Positions 10,562 through 21,291 of a stretch of DNA of 64,000 nucleotides are shown in pieces. The translations under genes and the position numbers were made by a program. The notes beneath the pieces are model-generated. The model was not told where the DNA came from. It saw only the letters and a list, made by a program, of their open reading frames with translations, and made no database searches. Location: the NCBI RefSeq assembly GCF_019175385.1, contig NC_083345.1:8905205-8969204 (forward strand). The letters run 5' to 3'. Source of the stretch: Lycium barbarum (taxonomy: Eukaryota > Streptophyta > Magnoliopsida > Solanales > Solanaceae). Numbering within the stretch: position 1 is the first letter of the stretch; each line of letters begins with the position of its first letter.

Positions 10562-11557
10562 CAAATGAAGAAGGATATATGTTGATGTAAATGTGTTTAG
10601 AATGACCACTTATTTGTGCTATACTTTGCTGTGTTCTGCAAATTATAAAGCAAAACAAATATCAGTGTCCAAATTCTGATTGCCCCTCAGCTTCCTGCTA
10701 TTTTGTTATGTCCCAAAAGTGGCTATTTGTATTAAGTTAATGTCCAAGCTATGCCTCATAGATTCAAGTTTCAACATCTGAATTTCTATCCCAGCACTTT
10801 TTTCTTGCTATTGTTGGGTTTTTCTGCAGCTTGATGTCATTTGTAAATAAAGATTGTGTAAGTTTCTGAGCCAAGTTGGCAACGTACTGTGGCAGATATG
10901 TATTCTTCCTGTCAGCTTCAGTGATATTTTTCTTGAGCAAATGTGCTTTAGTTCTATAGGCAGATTTTATATTACAGTTGAGACGTATGTTTATAGTTTA
11001 ATTTTTCTTTAGTTCTATAGGCAGATTTTACATTACAGTTGAGAAGTATGTTTATAGTTTAAATTTTCTTTTAATTTAATAGATTTTTAATTAATTAGTA
11101 CAGTTTCCGTAAGTTAATTTATTTATACTTATTAGAAAGAGTGACCAGAAGAACACAAGTAGCCACTGGAAAGTGCAAACGTATTAGTTCGTGTACTTCT
11201 TATAAAAAGTAAACTCTTAAAAGTCAAAAACCTTTTCTTTCACCCTACAAAGCATAAGCACCTACTCATATTAAAAATAAGAAACCTAATGAGAACGGTT
11301 TGATGTTTTCGTCCGCTCATTATCAATAGCTTAAAACTAGTCACGATTTATTTATATCTTTTTCTTTTTGTGACTAGTAGAAAATTGTTTACTAAAGATC
11401 AAACTTATGCTATTCATTAGTATTATAAGAATATATGCAGTTAGCACGTCCATATTCATCTCTTACTTCAATTATTATTTCTTCGGGCAAATCATTTAAT
11501 TTTTCTCGTTATAAAAATTAAGGCAAGTATTTCGATTTTCTTGTCAAAGTTTATCAA
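10562..11557. other. Spacer and presumed promoter of the ankyrin fragment
   Basis: The first part should be the 3' UTR of RING copy 2. A 61-bp tandem duplication sits at 10947-11068. Closer to the ankyrin start are TATAAAA words at 11201-11207 and 11510-11516; either could be a TATA box, but the second would leave a very short leader. No gene was recognised. Confidence 0.4.
10947..11068 (+). repeat. 61-bp tandem duplication
   Basis: Two successive copies start TTTAGTTCTATAGGCAG, at 10947 and 11008, and differ at only a few positions (for example TATATTACAG versus TACATTACAG). Confidence 0.8.
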
Positions 11558-13825
11558 ATGGGGAGGCAGAATCGCTTAGAGAAGCGTTTGTATGAACAAG
11601 CAAGTGTTGGAAACGTCGATGCCATCAAAACCCTCCACCAACAAGGCGCTGGCCTTGAGGTATTATTATTCAAAATTATTCTTCTCAAAATTGCAGATTA
11701 CATATATAATCTCAACCACTAATCATTTTGGTCTTGTTATCATTCACTCATTTTGCTTTTCAACCTCCTGTTGTGATAATCCATCTATAGTATGTAACAC
11801 ACACTAAAATATCTGTCCAGTTGATCTTTTGAATTCGCTTCAAGCTATCCCCAATTTTGAAGTCCTATATCATCCCTCCTTCAGGGCGGATGCATAGTTA
11901 AGGGTACATATTCAACTGAATCTTGTAGCTTCGGTCAAAACCTTATATTTTGTCTTAAAAAAATTATGTCATATATATAAATTATTAATTTAAAACCGAT
12001 TAAGTCAAAAGGCTAGACTTCTGAACTCATAAACTTCAAATCCTGCGGCCTATGATATCTCCTTCCTTTTTTAAATATACGTATGAGCTCTATATAGATT
12101 TATCTTATTTTATTTGTATGAATTGCTTTTCATTTTTCTAACTTTGGAATTTTACATTTTAAGTGGAAAACATGTGAAGTGGAGGACACTACTACAAGGA
12201 AACTAGAGTGTTAAAACATAATAATATAATTAAGTAGGATTAGAGTAAATAAAATTATGCTATTTATACGACTTAAGCATTTAGATATAGATGGTCACAC
12301 ACTTCAAGACTTAATAATTAGTAAAGTGTATTTAAGAGTTTATACTAGCTAAAGTGTGGTTTATTCGATTGATTATATTTCTTTGTGTGCGCGCATGGAC
12401 GCATTTATGTTTGTCATTTGTGCCTATAAACGCATGTAAATTTTGACTATTAAGTTAGTATTTCTGGAATTTGTTTTTTTAAAGTGTAATGTGTTGATTT
12501 CAGTGGAATGATAGGGAAGGTAGGACAGCTTTAATTGTGGCGTGCATGGAACCCGAGCTCTACGATGTTGCGAGAACTTTGATACAGTTGGGTGCTAACG
12601 TCAACCATTACTGTCCAGGTAATGTTACATATAGTTATCTTTTAGATGATTTGAAAGTGAAACTATTAAATTATCAGTATAGAAATTTAACTTTTCATGG
12701 ATATAATCGGGATGTTGGAATATAAGGTGAATTCCTCAAAATATCATACGGACCAATTAAAAGGGATGAAAGAGGGAGACAAACTTAAAAGCACAACAGG
12801 AATTTTCTTACAAAACAGCACTATATTACAAGGGGAGTTCATATAGGTGACAATAAGTTGTCTTCCTAGACTTAAACCTATAAATACTTTTACATCGACT
12901 ATCAACTTAGTTATGTTTTCATAACATAAAAGTCATTTAAAATTATATAAAAGATCATGCGCCTAAAATAAAGTACTATATAACTAGGAGCATATATGAA
13001 CCTAGACACTTCTTAAACATCCATACAATTAAGTTCACTATATTTCTAACACAATGATCTGCTACATCATATTATGGGTTTCTGTTTGATCATTTCTTTA
13101 ACACCTCTATGTGCTTACTTGTTTAGGAAGAGGTGGGGGTACTCCTCTACATCATGCTGCAAGAAGAGATTTTGTGCCGACAGTTGATTTACTTCTAGCA
13201 CGTAGAGGTATATCTCTACTGAAACTATGGTACATACAATTCATTTAATGTTATCAAACCTTTGACTGAAGGACAAGAAAATCTCATAAATTTCTTAATA
13301 ATATCCACGATTTTCCATATTACATATTAGGTAGTAATACTCTTATTTAGTATACAAAATTTACTTTAGTTAGAAATTGAAAAACATATTTTTATCTAAT
13401 TTCAAGTATATATCTTATTTAGACATGAATAAGATTTGGCATCTGACTCTAACTTTGCAGTAGTCTTCCAATATTGACACATGCGCTTTCTTCCTTCGTT
13501 TTGCATGTGTTAAATCTTAATTAATTAAGCAAATGCATTTAGAAGGAATGATGATGACCAAACACCCCTAGATGTTGCTAGAAATAAAGGTTACATCGAT
13601 GTTGTTCGGGCAATTGAGGTACATATATATGATGTTCACCTTTCATTTGTAAGCTTCTCAAACTTTTTTTATGAAGATGTTTTAATTTTCATTTCTCACA
13701 TTGTTGTTCAGGGCCATATGGACTACCAGCGTAGAAGTGATAATTCATTTTATGTAAAATGCTTCTGGCCGTGCTTCGGGGTTCTTCTTCTGGCCGTGCT
13801 TCTTCGACTTATGAAATTAATCTGA
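11558..13825 (+). CDS. XBAT35: XBAT34/35-type ankyrin N-terminus without a RING
   Basis: Five exons join in phase with GT-AG borders: 11558-11659, 12504-12618, 13127-13207, 13530-13618 and 13712-13825 (TGA), giving about 166 aa. The start MGRQNRLEKRLYEQASVGNV and GAGLE match the XBAT34/35 N-terminus. Ankyrin repeats follow: WNDREGRTALIVACMEPEL, LIQLGANVNHY, GGTPLHHAARRDFV and DDDQTPLDVARNKGYIDVVR. After AIE, where the family continues into a long conserved middle region, the last exon reads GHMDYQRRSDNSFYVKCFWP and a hydrophobic tail (FGVLLLAVLLRLMKLI) before TGA. So the RING is missing and a new, possibly membrane-active, C-terminus has been gained. The last exon carries a 16-bp direct repeat. 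The protein could bind substrates without ubiquitinating them, or be a pseudogene. Confidence 0.85.
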
Positions 13826-14280
13826 TTAGATGCTCCTGTTCAAGTGGTGTGGTATATATGTCTTGTTGGAAATAAAGTGTAGCTACTTTTATTTCCATAT
13901 GTTGTTTGTCAAAATGAAGCTAAGATATCTACATATGTAAATAGAGTTTAAGTAATATATACTGTTAGTGTGAATAATATTTATATTATCGGTATCAGGT
14001 TATTTTTACCTATTGTAACAGGCAGCATATCTTATTTTTAAAATTTTAAATTTCATATTTAATATTTTTACACCATCAAGTCAACTTTACCTGTTATAAC
14101 AGATAAATATTTTATTTTTAAAATATCAAACTCCATATTTTAAGGAGACTTACTTATAAATACTTTTTGGATATATAACCTGAAAGTAGAATGAACACTT
14201 ACCTACTTTGTTCTGTTCCTATAATTTAAAAAAAAAAAAAAAAAAAAAAAAGACCCAATTCAGCTTCCTCGTCTTCAACA
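13826..14280. other. Spacer after the ankyrin fragment
   Basis: AT-rich, with two related words (ACCTATTGTAACAGGCAG near 14018 and ACCTGTTATAACAGATAA near 14090) and a poly(A) run at about 14229-14251 just before copy B. The poly(A) could mark a lost retroposon 3' end. No gene seen. Confidence 0.35.
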
Positions 14281-15186
14281 TGTCTAAAAGTGGCATTCTT
14301 TGTATCTAAGTTCGATTATCCACATAGACTTTTCTCTTAAATGAGCATTGTGTTAGGATTTTGCCTTGATTTTCTTACCATATTTGAGTTTTACTTTTCT
14401 TTTGAAGGAAAGTCAAAATATAACCGTAATTATTTTACTTTTTCCTAAAGGAAACTATAAATCTTTCAAATTTGAGTAACTCTTTTCTTGGAGGAAAAGT
14501 TTTAGACATCTATAAATTGAAGACCTTCTTCTCCTCACAACTAGAGAACACACAATAGCATCTACAATGTAGTCATTTAGAGAGTTTTGCTTAAGGGGAG
14601 ATTTATTTCTCAATAGTTTTAAAATTTTTTTTTTATTAGTATTATCATGTGTAGGTCAATTGACCAAACTCATGTCATATAATAAAGTCTTTTATAGTTT
14701 TTCTTGTCGTCTGATTTATCGTCGTTGAAGATTTACAATTGTTAGCTTACACATGACGCCCTATATTTCGATCTCAAAACATTGAACACCAGGCAACGAA
14801 TCTAAATCAATTTAACCAATAGAAAATAGGCAATAAAGAGACACTAATGCATCGGTTGATATAACACGTGTAGTAAAGCTTTGAACAAGTTGAAATGGGA
14901 GAGTATGCGTTATACCATTTCAAAGTTGAAATACTGTGTAAACCATTCCGAAAACAAATTATATTCTCTCATCACAATTTATGTGAACGTGTTTGATTCA
15001 CACCAAAATTTAAAAATGAAAAGAAGACTTTTGAAACTTGTGATTTAAAATAAATCATACATTTTTGTGTGACTATATATGATCATCTCATTAAGGGTAA
15101 AATGAAAAGTTCAACGTTAAATTGTTACTAAATATAAAAATATGTCATTTGTTTTGGATTGACTAAATGAAAAAGAGTATTATATA

Positions 15187-15496
15187 TGTTCAAAGATAGA
15201 ATGCAAAATCTAGATGAAGATCGAACTGAAAATATGAGCAAAGATGAGAACTGGAGCTTGGGGAATTTCTGATATCTCATTGAAGCTTGAAAAAAACAAA
15301 ACTGTACAGTGGTCCTATATAATACATTTACCACTACTAATCACAAAATATCTAATAACTAACCTAACCAACTGCAACAACCACTAAGTTAGTTACAAGA
15401 TAATAACTAACCTAACCAACTACAACAACCACTAAGTTAGTTACAAGATAGTGCCATCTGTTTCCAGCTGGCATTTCCAGCTCATCATTCTCAACA
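15187..15496 (-). repeat. Copia 3' LTR
   Basis: 310 bp, TG...CA bounded, with a 47-bp internal tandem duplication (TAATAACTAACCTAACCAAC units) present in both LTRs. Confidence 0.92.
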
Positions 15497-15503
15497 CTCC
15501 CCC

Positions 15504-16166
15504 TCAAGTTGAGGGTTGAAACACATTGAACAGCCTCAACTTGCTCAGGAGATAGCTATGTTGTTGTCCTCCCAAAGCTTTAGTGAATATGTCAGCTTCC
15601 TGTTCATTTCCACATATATGCATTGCCTTGATGATCCCCTTTTGAATTTTTTCTCTCACAAAGTGACAGTCTATTTCTATGTGTTTAGTTCTCTCATGAA
15701 AGATTGGGTTTGCTGCTATTTGCAATGCAGCTTTATTGTCACAGAATAGGTCATCTGGCAATTTCACACTAAAGTACATTTCTTTCAACAGCCCTACAAG
15801 CCATGTTATTTCTGCTACTGCTGATGCCATGCTCCTGTATTCAGCTTCAGCAGTACTTCTTGAAATTGTTTCTTGCTTCTTTGATTTCCATGATATCAGT
15901 GACTTCCCTAACTTCATACAATAGCCTGTGACTGACTTTCTTGTTACTGCACATGATGCCCAGTCTGAGTCACAAAATGATGTGAGTGTATTGTCCTTAT
16001 CACTGCTCAACAAGACTCCCAGACCTGGTTTTCCCTTCAGATATCTTACTACATGAAGTGCAGCATCCAAATGAGACTGTTTTGGAGCATGCATAAACTG
16101 ACTTAAAGTCTGTACTGCATATGAAATATCCGGCCTTGTCATAGCCAAATAGAGCAACTTTCCCAC
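15504..16166 (-). CDS. Copia RNase H domain
   Basis: This continues the RT polyprotein after the TAG at 16218. Landmarks are GKLLYLAMTRPDISYAVQTL, FCDSDWASCAVTRKS (catalytic Asp), RSTAEAEYRSMASAVAEI (catalytic Glu), DNKAALQIAANPIFHERTKH and ADIFTKAL. It ends at TGA just inside the left LTR polypurine tract. The enzyme degrades RNA in the RNA-DNA hybrid. Confidence 0.9.
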   Translation of the reverse strand: MGKLLYLAMTRPDISYAVQTLSQFMHAPKQSHLDAALHVVRYLKGKPGLGVLLSSDKDNTLTSFCDSDWASCAVTRKSVTGYCMKLGKSLISWKSKKQETISRSTAEAEYRSMASAVAEITWLVGLLKEMYFSVKLPDDLFCDNKAALQIAANPIFHERTKHIEIDCHFVREKIQKGIIKAMHICGNEQEADIFTKALGGQQHSYLLSKLRLFNVFQPST

Positions 16167-16217
16167 TAATTTTTGATAGGCACCTCTGTCTACCAGTAAT
16201 GGATCCTCACTATTCTT

Positions 16218-17192
16218 CTATAGTGGGTCATTGCTACCCTGCTCTTTTAGATGTCTATCATACTCAGCAGTAGTAAACTTCATATGTTGCTCTAAAGGTG
16301 TTATAGCAGGCTTTGCCCCTGCTAGTCCCCACTCTGAGACCAGCTCTAGTGTGTATTTTCTCTGAGTCATGAGAATCCCCTTGCTTGATCTGAGGAACTC
16401 TATCCCCAAGAAGTACCTCAGTTCACCTAGGTCCTTAATTTTGAAATTTTGTTGTAATGTTGACTGGGAAGCTTTGATAAGATTCAGATCATTTCCAGTA
16501 ATTAATAAATCATCTACATATATAAGGATCATCACCAGACTTTGTCCCTCCCTTTTAATGAACAAAGAGTAATCATGTTTACTCTGCTGAAAACCTGAAC
16601 TTAACAATGCATTAGTAAGCTTGATGTTCCATTGCCTAGATGCTTGCTTGAGACCATATAAGGATTTCTTTAACCTACATACTTTAGGTGCTTGAGAGGA
16701 ATCTGTAGAGTATGGTGGCTCCCCCTTACTGCCAAAACCTTGAGGCAGTAGCATAAACACTTCTTCATGAAGATCACCCTGGAGAAAAGCATTAAAAACA
16801 TCCATTTGGAAAACAGGCCAGTCATGCATGGCAGCCAAAGAGAGGGTACACCTGACAGTGACCATTTTGGCCACAGGGGAAAAGGTATCATGGTAGTCGA
16901 TCCCCTCTTGCTGAGTATAACCCTTTGCAACTAGCCTAGCTTTGAACCTTTCTACAGTCCCATCAGCATTGTACTTGATTTTGAAAACCCATTTGCATCC
17001 AATGGGATGCTTCCCAGCTGGTAAGTCAACTATCTCCCAGGTTTGATTAGATTCAAGAGCCTCAATCTCTTGTTTCATAGCAAGAACCCATTTGTCATCA
17101 TGAATTGCTTCAGAGTAAGTTTGAGGTTCAGTGGTAAGGGAAAACTTAGAGAGGTAGGCTTGATAGGGTGGACTGAGGTGAGAGTAATGCAC
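16218..17192 (-). CDS. Copia reverse transcriptase domain
   Basis: The RVT_2-type domain is open from about 17192 to a TAG at 16218-16220. Landmarks are SNQTWEIVDLPAGKHPIGCK, AKGYTQQEGIDYHDTFSPVA, FQMDVFNAFLQGDL (motif A Asp), LKKSLYGLKQASRQW and LIYVDDLLITG (catalytic YVDD). The nonsense codon at 16218 separates it from the RNase H part, although the protein sequence continues in the same frame after it. Confidence 0.9.
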   Translation of the reverse strand: MHYSHLSPPYQAYLSKFSLTTEPQTYSEAIHDDKWVLAMKQEIEALESNQTWEIVDLPAGKHPIGCKWVFKIKYNADGTVERFKARLVAKGYTQQEGIDYHDTFSPVAKMVTVRCTLSLAAMHDWPVFQMDVFNAFLQGDLHEEVFMLLPQGFGSKGEPPYSTDSSQAPKVCRLKKSLYGLKQASRQWNIKLTNALLSSGFQQSKHDYSLFIKREGQSLVMILIYVDDLLITGNDLNLIKASQSTLQQNFKIKDLGELRYFLGIEFLRSSKGILMTQRKYTLELVSEWGLAGAKPAITPLEQHMKFTTAEYDRHLKEQGSNDPL

Positions 17193-17194
17193 AA

Positions 17195-17974
17195 CAAGAT
17201 TGATAGGATAGGAAGATCTGGAGACAGGCTGAGAGTGGACATAGTCAGATAACCAAATAGGAGGCTTAGTAGCTCTTGTAATCTTCTTAGTAGGAAGAGT
17301 AGTAGGTGGAGGAACAGGGACAGAAGTAGGAGAAGGAGCAGAGGGCAGTGGGGAGAAGGAAGGAGGAGATGGTGCAGCAGGGGAAGGAGTAGGAATAGGA
17401 GGAGGTGGATCAGGTGAAAGATTAGGATGTGGGGAGAAAACTGAATCTGGAGAAAGGATGGGAAGATCAGTGTCAGGGTCAACAGGAAAATAAGCAGAAT
17501 ATAGAGGTGAAGGAGGTGGTGATGTAGGGGCAACAGGGTTCTGAAAAGGAAAAATATGTTCTCTGAAATGAACATCTCTATTACAAAAAAATTATGAGAA
17601 TTTAAGTTGTATAATCTATAACCCTTTTGGACAACTGAGTAACCCATGAACACAGTAGGTATGGCTCTAGGTGCAAATTTATCAGGAGGATTAGGGTCTG
17701 TGGCATAGTATAAACAACCTAAAGTTCTCATGTGTGTTAGAGAAGGTGGTGTACCATGAAATTTCTCATAAGGTGAGATACCTTGGAGGACAGAAGATGG
17801 AAGTCTATTTATGATATAGGCTGCAGTAAGCACACAATTACCCCAAAATTTTATAGGTATATGACCTTGAAACCTGAGTGTTCTGGCTATCTCTAGGAGA
17901 TGCCTATGTTTTCGCTCAGCCACACTATTTTGTTGTGGGGGTGTAAATGCAGGTCCTTTGATGAACAATACCAA
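17195..17974 (-). pseudogene. Copia integrase C-terminal half, frameshifted
   Basis: Recognisable integrase text is PAFTPPQQNSVAERKHRHLL, PIKFWGNCVLTAAYIINRLP and FMGYSVVQKGYRLYNL. Near 17585, at an A/T homopolymer, the frame shifts. Downstream of it the proline/serine-rich linker that should lead to RT is in a different frame, giving a leucine-rich nonsense reading in the original one. The catalytic core upstream is separated by the nested solo LTR and is further decayed. Confidence 0.8.
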
Positions 17975-18188
17975 AAGACTGAAATAAAGAATTGCATTCA
18001 GAGTTCACAAATTCAAGACCTAACAGTTTGTATAGTAGTACTAAATTGAGTTTGAACTAGAAGAATAAAATTTCTCAAGTGCAGAATACAATCACTTTTA
18101 AATTTGAGAAGAAACAGCCAAGTCATTCTACTGAAATCATCCACAAGAGTAAGGAAGTATTTATTTCCATGACAAGTACTATGTTTAT

Positions 18189-21100
18189 TGTTATATCCCG
18201 TGTTTTCACACGTTTGGAGAAACTTGAATTATATGGGATTCTTGAGATATAAGATCAATTTTATATCTTGTTGAACATAGGAGTTATGCATGAAAGAATA
18301 GAGTCATGAAAGTGTGGGACAAGGCTAAGGGTAATTTTGGAATTTTGGAAATTTGTTTCGGGAATTACAAAATACGATTCACAAGTTGTTGGGCTTGTAA
18401 AATAAGAAACAATTGAGGCCCAAAATATTAGGGGGTGGCCGGCCATGATGGCCTTGGCCCAAGCCCAAAATTTGTATTTAATTTCCATAAGATTAATTAA
18501 CATAATGGCCTTGATCCAAGCCCATTTTTACTTGGTCATGTGCTTGGTCATGTGACCAAGTCTTGATATTATATGTATAAGAAGATTCAAGACATTAGAA
18601 GGCAAGACCAAACAAAGCAAAAATAAAAAAGAAAAGGGAGAGGGTTTCGGGTTTGAGGGGCAAAATTGACCCTCCAAAATCTTGCTTCAAAAATTCATTT
18701 CTTGTTAAATTCCTACTAATTCAAGGTTCCTTTGCATCTTGGTATAGTTGGATTGGAGTGGGGAGCACTAGAATCTCCAAGGTGATCATATATTCAAGTG
18801 AAGGAGACTTGAGGAAAAGGTAAGAATTTCTACCTTTTTATTGTGTTGTTGAGTTTTGTTTGTGTTGTAGTATGTAGAAATGTGTTGATTGGATGGAAAA
18901 ATGGAAGTTTGCAATGTGGGTTTGGAATTGGAGGTGTAGCCGTGTGTATATATATGTTGTATAGCCAAAAATGTGTTGAAACTATGTTGTATTCTAGTTG
19001 TGAATGTGATGGAATTCATGTTGAGAATGAAAGTGGAATAAATTTGATTGAATTGCTAAAATAGCACTTGGCCGTGTGGTGTATTTGGCTTGAGAATAAA
19101 ATGGATTAAGTTTGTTTAGTGTATTGGAGTGTTATTGTAATGCTTGATATGTGAATGAAGTTAGAATGATATAAGTTTGTATTGAATTGGAATATAGAAA
19201 CTTATGTCGTTTTAGTATGATTTTCCGACATTAAGGAAATGAAGTTGTTTGATTGCTAATAGTGATGATCATTGATGAATTTGGAAGTTGGAAACTTGTT
19301 ATGAAGTTATATGCCAAAGATTTGATGTTTTGCATAAATTAAGACTTTGGCGGAAAATTGTATATTATGTATATCAAGTGTATATCTTAAGGAAAATGAT
19401 ATGAAATGCCTCTAAATCTATGTTGTGATGATCTTGAGTAATTATGGATGTGAAAGTAATGATGTTAGTTGAAAGTTTGGATTAGAAGGGAAGTTATGGC
19501 AAGTTGTGGAAACAATGACTAGTTGAAGGATAATTGTGTTGTTAATGCTTTTTGTTGATGTTGATGTTAATGTTGTTGTTTGGGTTGTTGTTGATGAATT
19601 ATAGCCGAGTTGAATTCTCGGGGTGCTATATGTATAGGGGAAGTGCTGCCGAAATTTCGGTAGCCAAATATGCATCAAATTGGAACTTTGGTATTATTAG
19701 CTTACAATTGGTAAACTTGACCAATTGCAGTTTTTCGACGAAACGGGAAGTGAGATTGGAAAGGCTTAAGGAGCGTGAAAGGTATGTAAAGCAAACCCAA
19801 TTCTTCCCTTGGCATGCCCCTAGTATGTTAGGGTCGGATCCGGGCCTCGAAAGACCTCTTGGCCCTCGGAATCCGCAAGACAAAATTTCAGTTTTTCCTT
19901 CAATAGAATTGAACTACTTTGATACGCTTTTTCTGAAATTATGCGATTTTGCTCCAAATTACTCAGAAAGTCATAGAATGTCTGTAGAACCTTTTTAGGT
20001 GACTCTATATGCTTAGAGGGCACAATTTGAGCCCGCCGCCTTATTTGTCCCGAGGCGGGCCCGCTATTTACGGTTTTGCCCCTAATATGCTAAAGATTCC
20101 TTTTTAAGCGATTTTTGAAAGAAATGTTTTAATTACCCTACTAATCGCTTAACGAATATTATTCTAAATATTCTATTAAATCTTATAAATTATTTTGACA
20201 CTCGGAATGACTTCAGTAAAGTTATATTTTTGTAAATTATTATGATATCCGAATTGTATTAATTCTGATTCCGTCCGACTCCATTTGATTTGTTTGTCTT
20301 CGCTACGCCTCATCGAGTCTTTGAAAATACTTATGATATTTTTAAATTGCATTAGTCTCTCACTACTCCATTCGTGGATGTCCCAATGTTTCCCACACTG
20401 AGCCCGGGCCAGGATATGTTGTCAAGCGTAATTCTCTGCATTGTTCGCCGCGTCCCGATGTGAGGGGGCAGGTATACGCGTACATGGGTCTGTGGAGTAT
20501 GATGTGCCATGTCCGCCTATTCTGTTCTGATCTGTTATGACCATTTTGATATGACATTATATGATACAGGGCCACGCCCTTTTTTTTCTGATTCCTCTGT
20601 ATAGTGGCACCAGCGTCGGGAGGGTGGCCACATTCTGTCTGCCGAGTCCCGTGTCAGGGACCGGATATGATATGATATGACATATGTTTCTGTACGCATT
20701 CTGTCTGTTTTGGAAATATGCATTTGACACTCTGGATTCTGTACTCATTTTCTGTAACCATTATGATTTGACTTCTGTGATTCCGCTTTACATATTCAGT
20801 ACATATTTCGTACTGACCCCCTTTCTTCGGGGGCTGCGTTTTCATGCCGCGCAGGTACTGACGACAGGTTCGCTGATCCACACGTTTAGGATCCTATTTC
20901 TGCTATTTGGGGCGCTCTCTTCTACAGAGCCCATCTTCTGGTACAGTCTGTCACTGCTATCTGGATATATACTTTGTTCAGGGTATGACGGGGCCCTGTC
21001 CCGTCTTATGATTATGATATGTTCTGTAGAGGTCTGTGGATACATCTGTGTGGGTTCTGTACATATGTTTGGGATATTCTGTTCTGTGATGGCCTTATCG

Positions 21101-21258
21101 GCCTATGTGTGCCAAGTCTGCTTTTCTGCTAAATTCTGTAGCGACCACTAATATTATTATTATATTATTATTCTGTTAATATGCTAATTTGGGGTATCGG
21201 GTACGTATAGGTGCCCAGCTCGGGCACTGGTCGCGGCCCACGGGGTTGGGTCGTGACA
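18189..21258. mobile_element. Gypsy (Tekay-like) solo LTR nested in the copia element
   Basis: The segment begins TGTTATATCCCG and ends GGGTCGTGACA. It is flanked by TTTAT at 18184-18188 and 21259-21263, a perfect 5-bp duplication. At 3,070 bp it is a single long LTR with no internal region, so it arose by LTR-LTR recombination. Its 3' end resembles the LTRs at 48241-57596 (shared words such as GACGGGG..TGTCCCGTCT and the GTGACA end), placing it in a related gypsy family. Short frames inside it, including one near 20684-21151, are not known proteins. Confidence 0.93.
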
Positions 21259-21291
21259 TTTATAGGGACCCCAGACATCCATATGCACTAA

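Noticed and set aside
17075..17560. Leucine-rich repeat-like protein tail on the - strand
   Set aside because: It is the wrong frame of the proline-rich integrase-RT linker after a frameshift near 17585.
20684..21151. 155-codon open frame on the + strand inside the solo LTR
   Set aside because: It lies wholly in a gypsy LTR, has no known domain and its hydrophobic composition reflects T-rich DNA.
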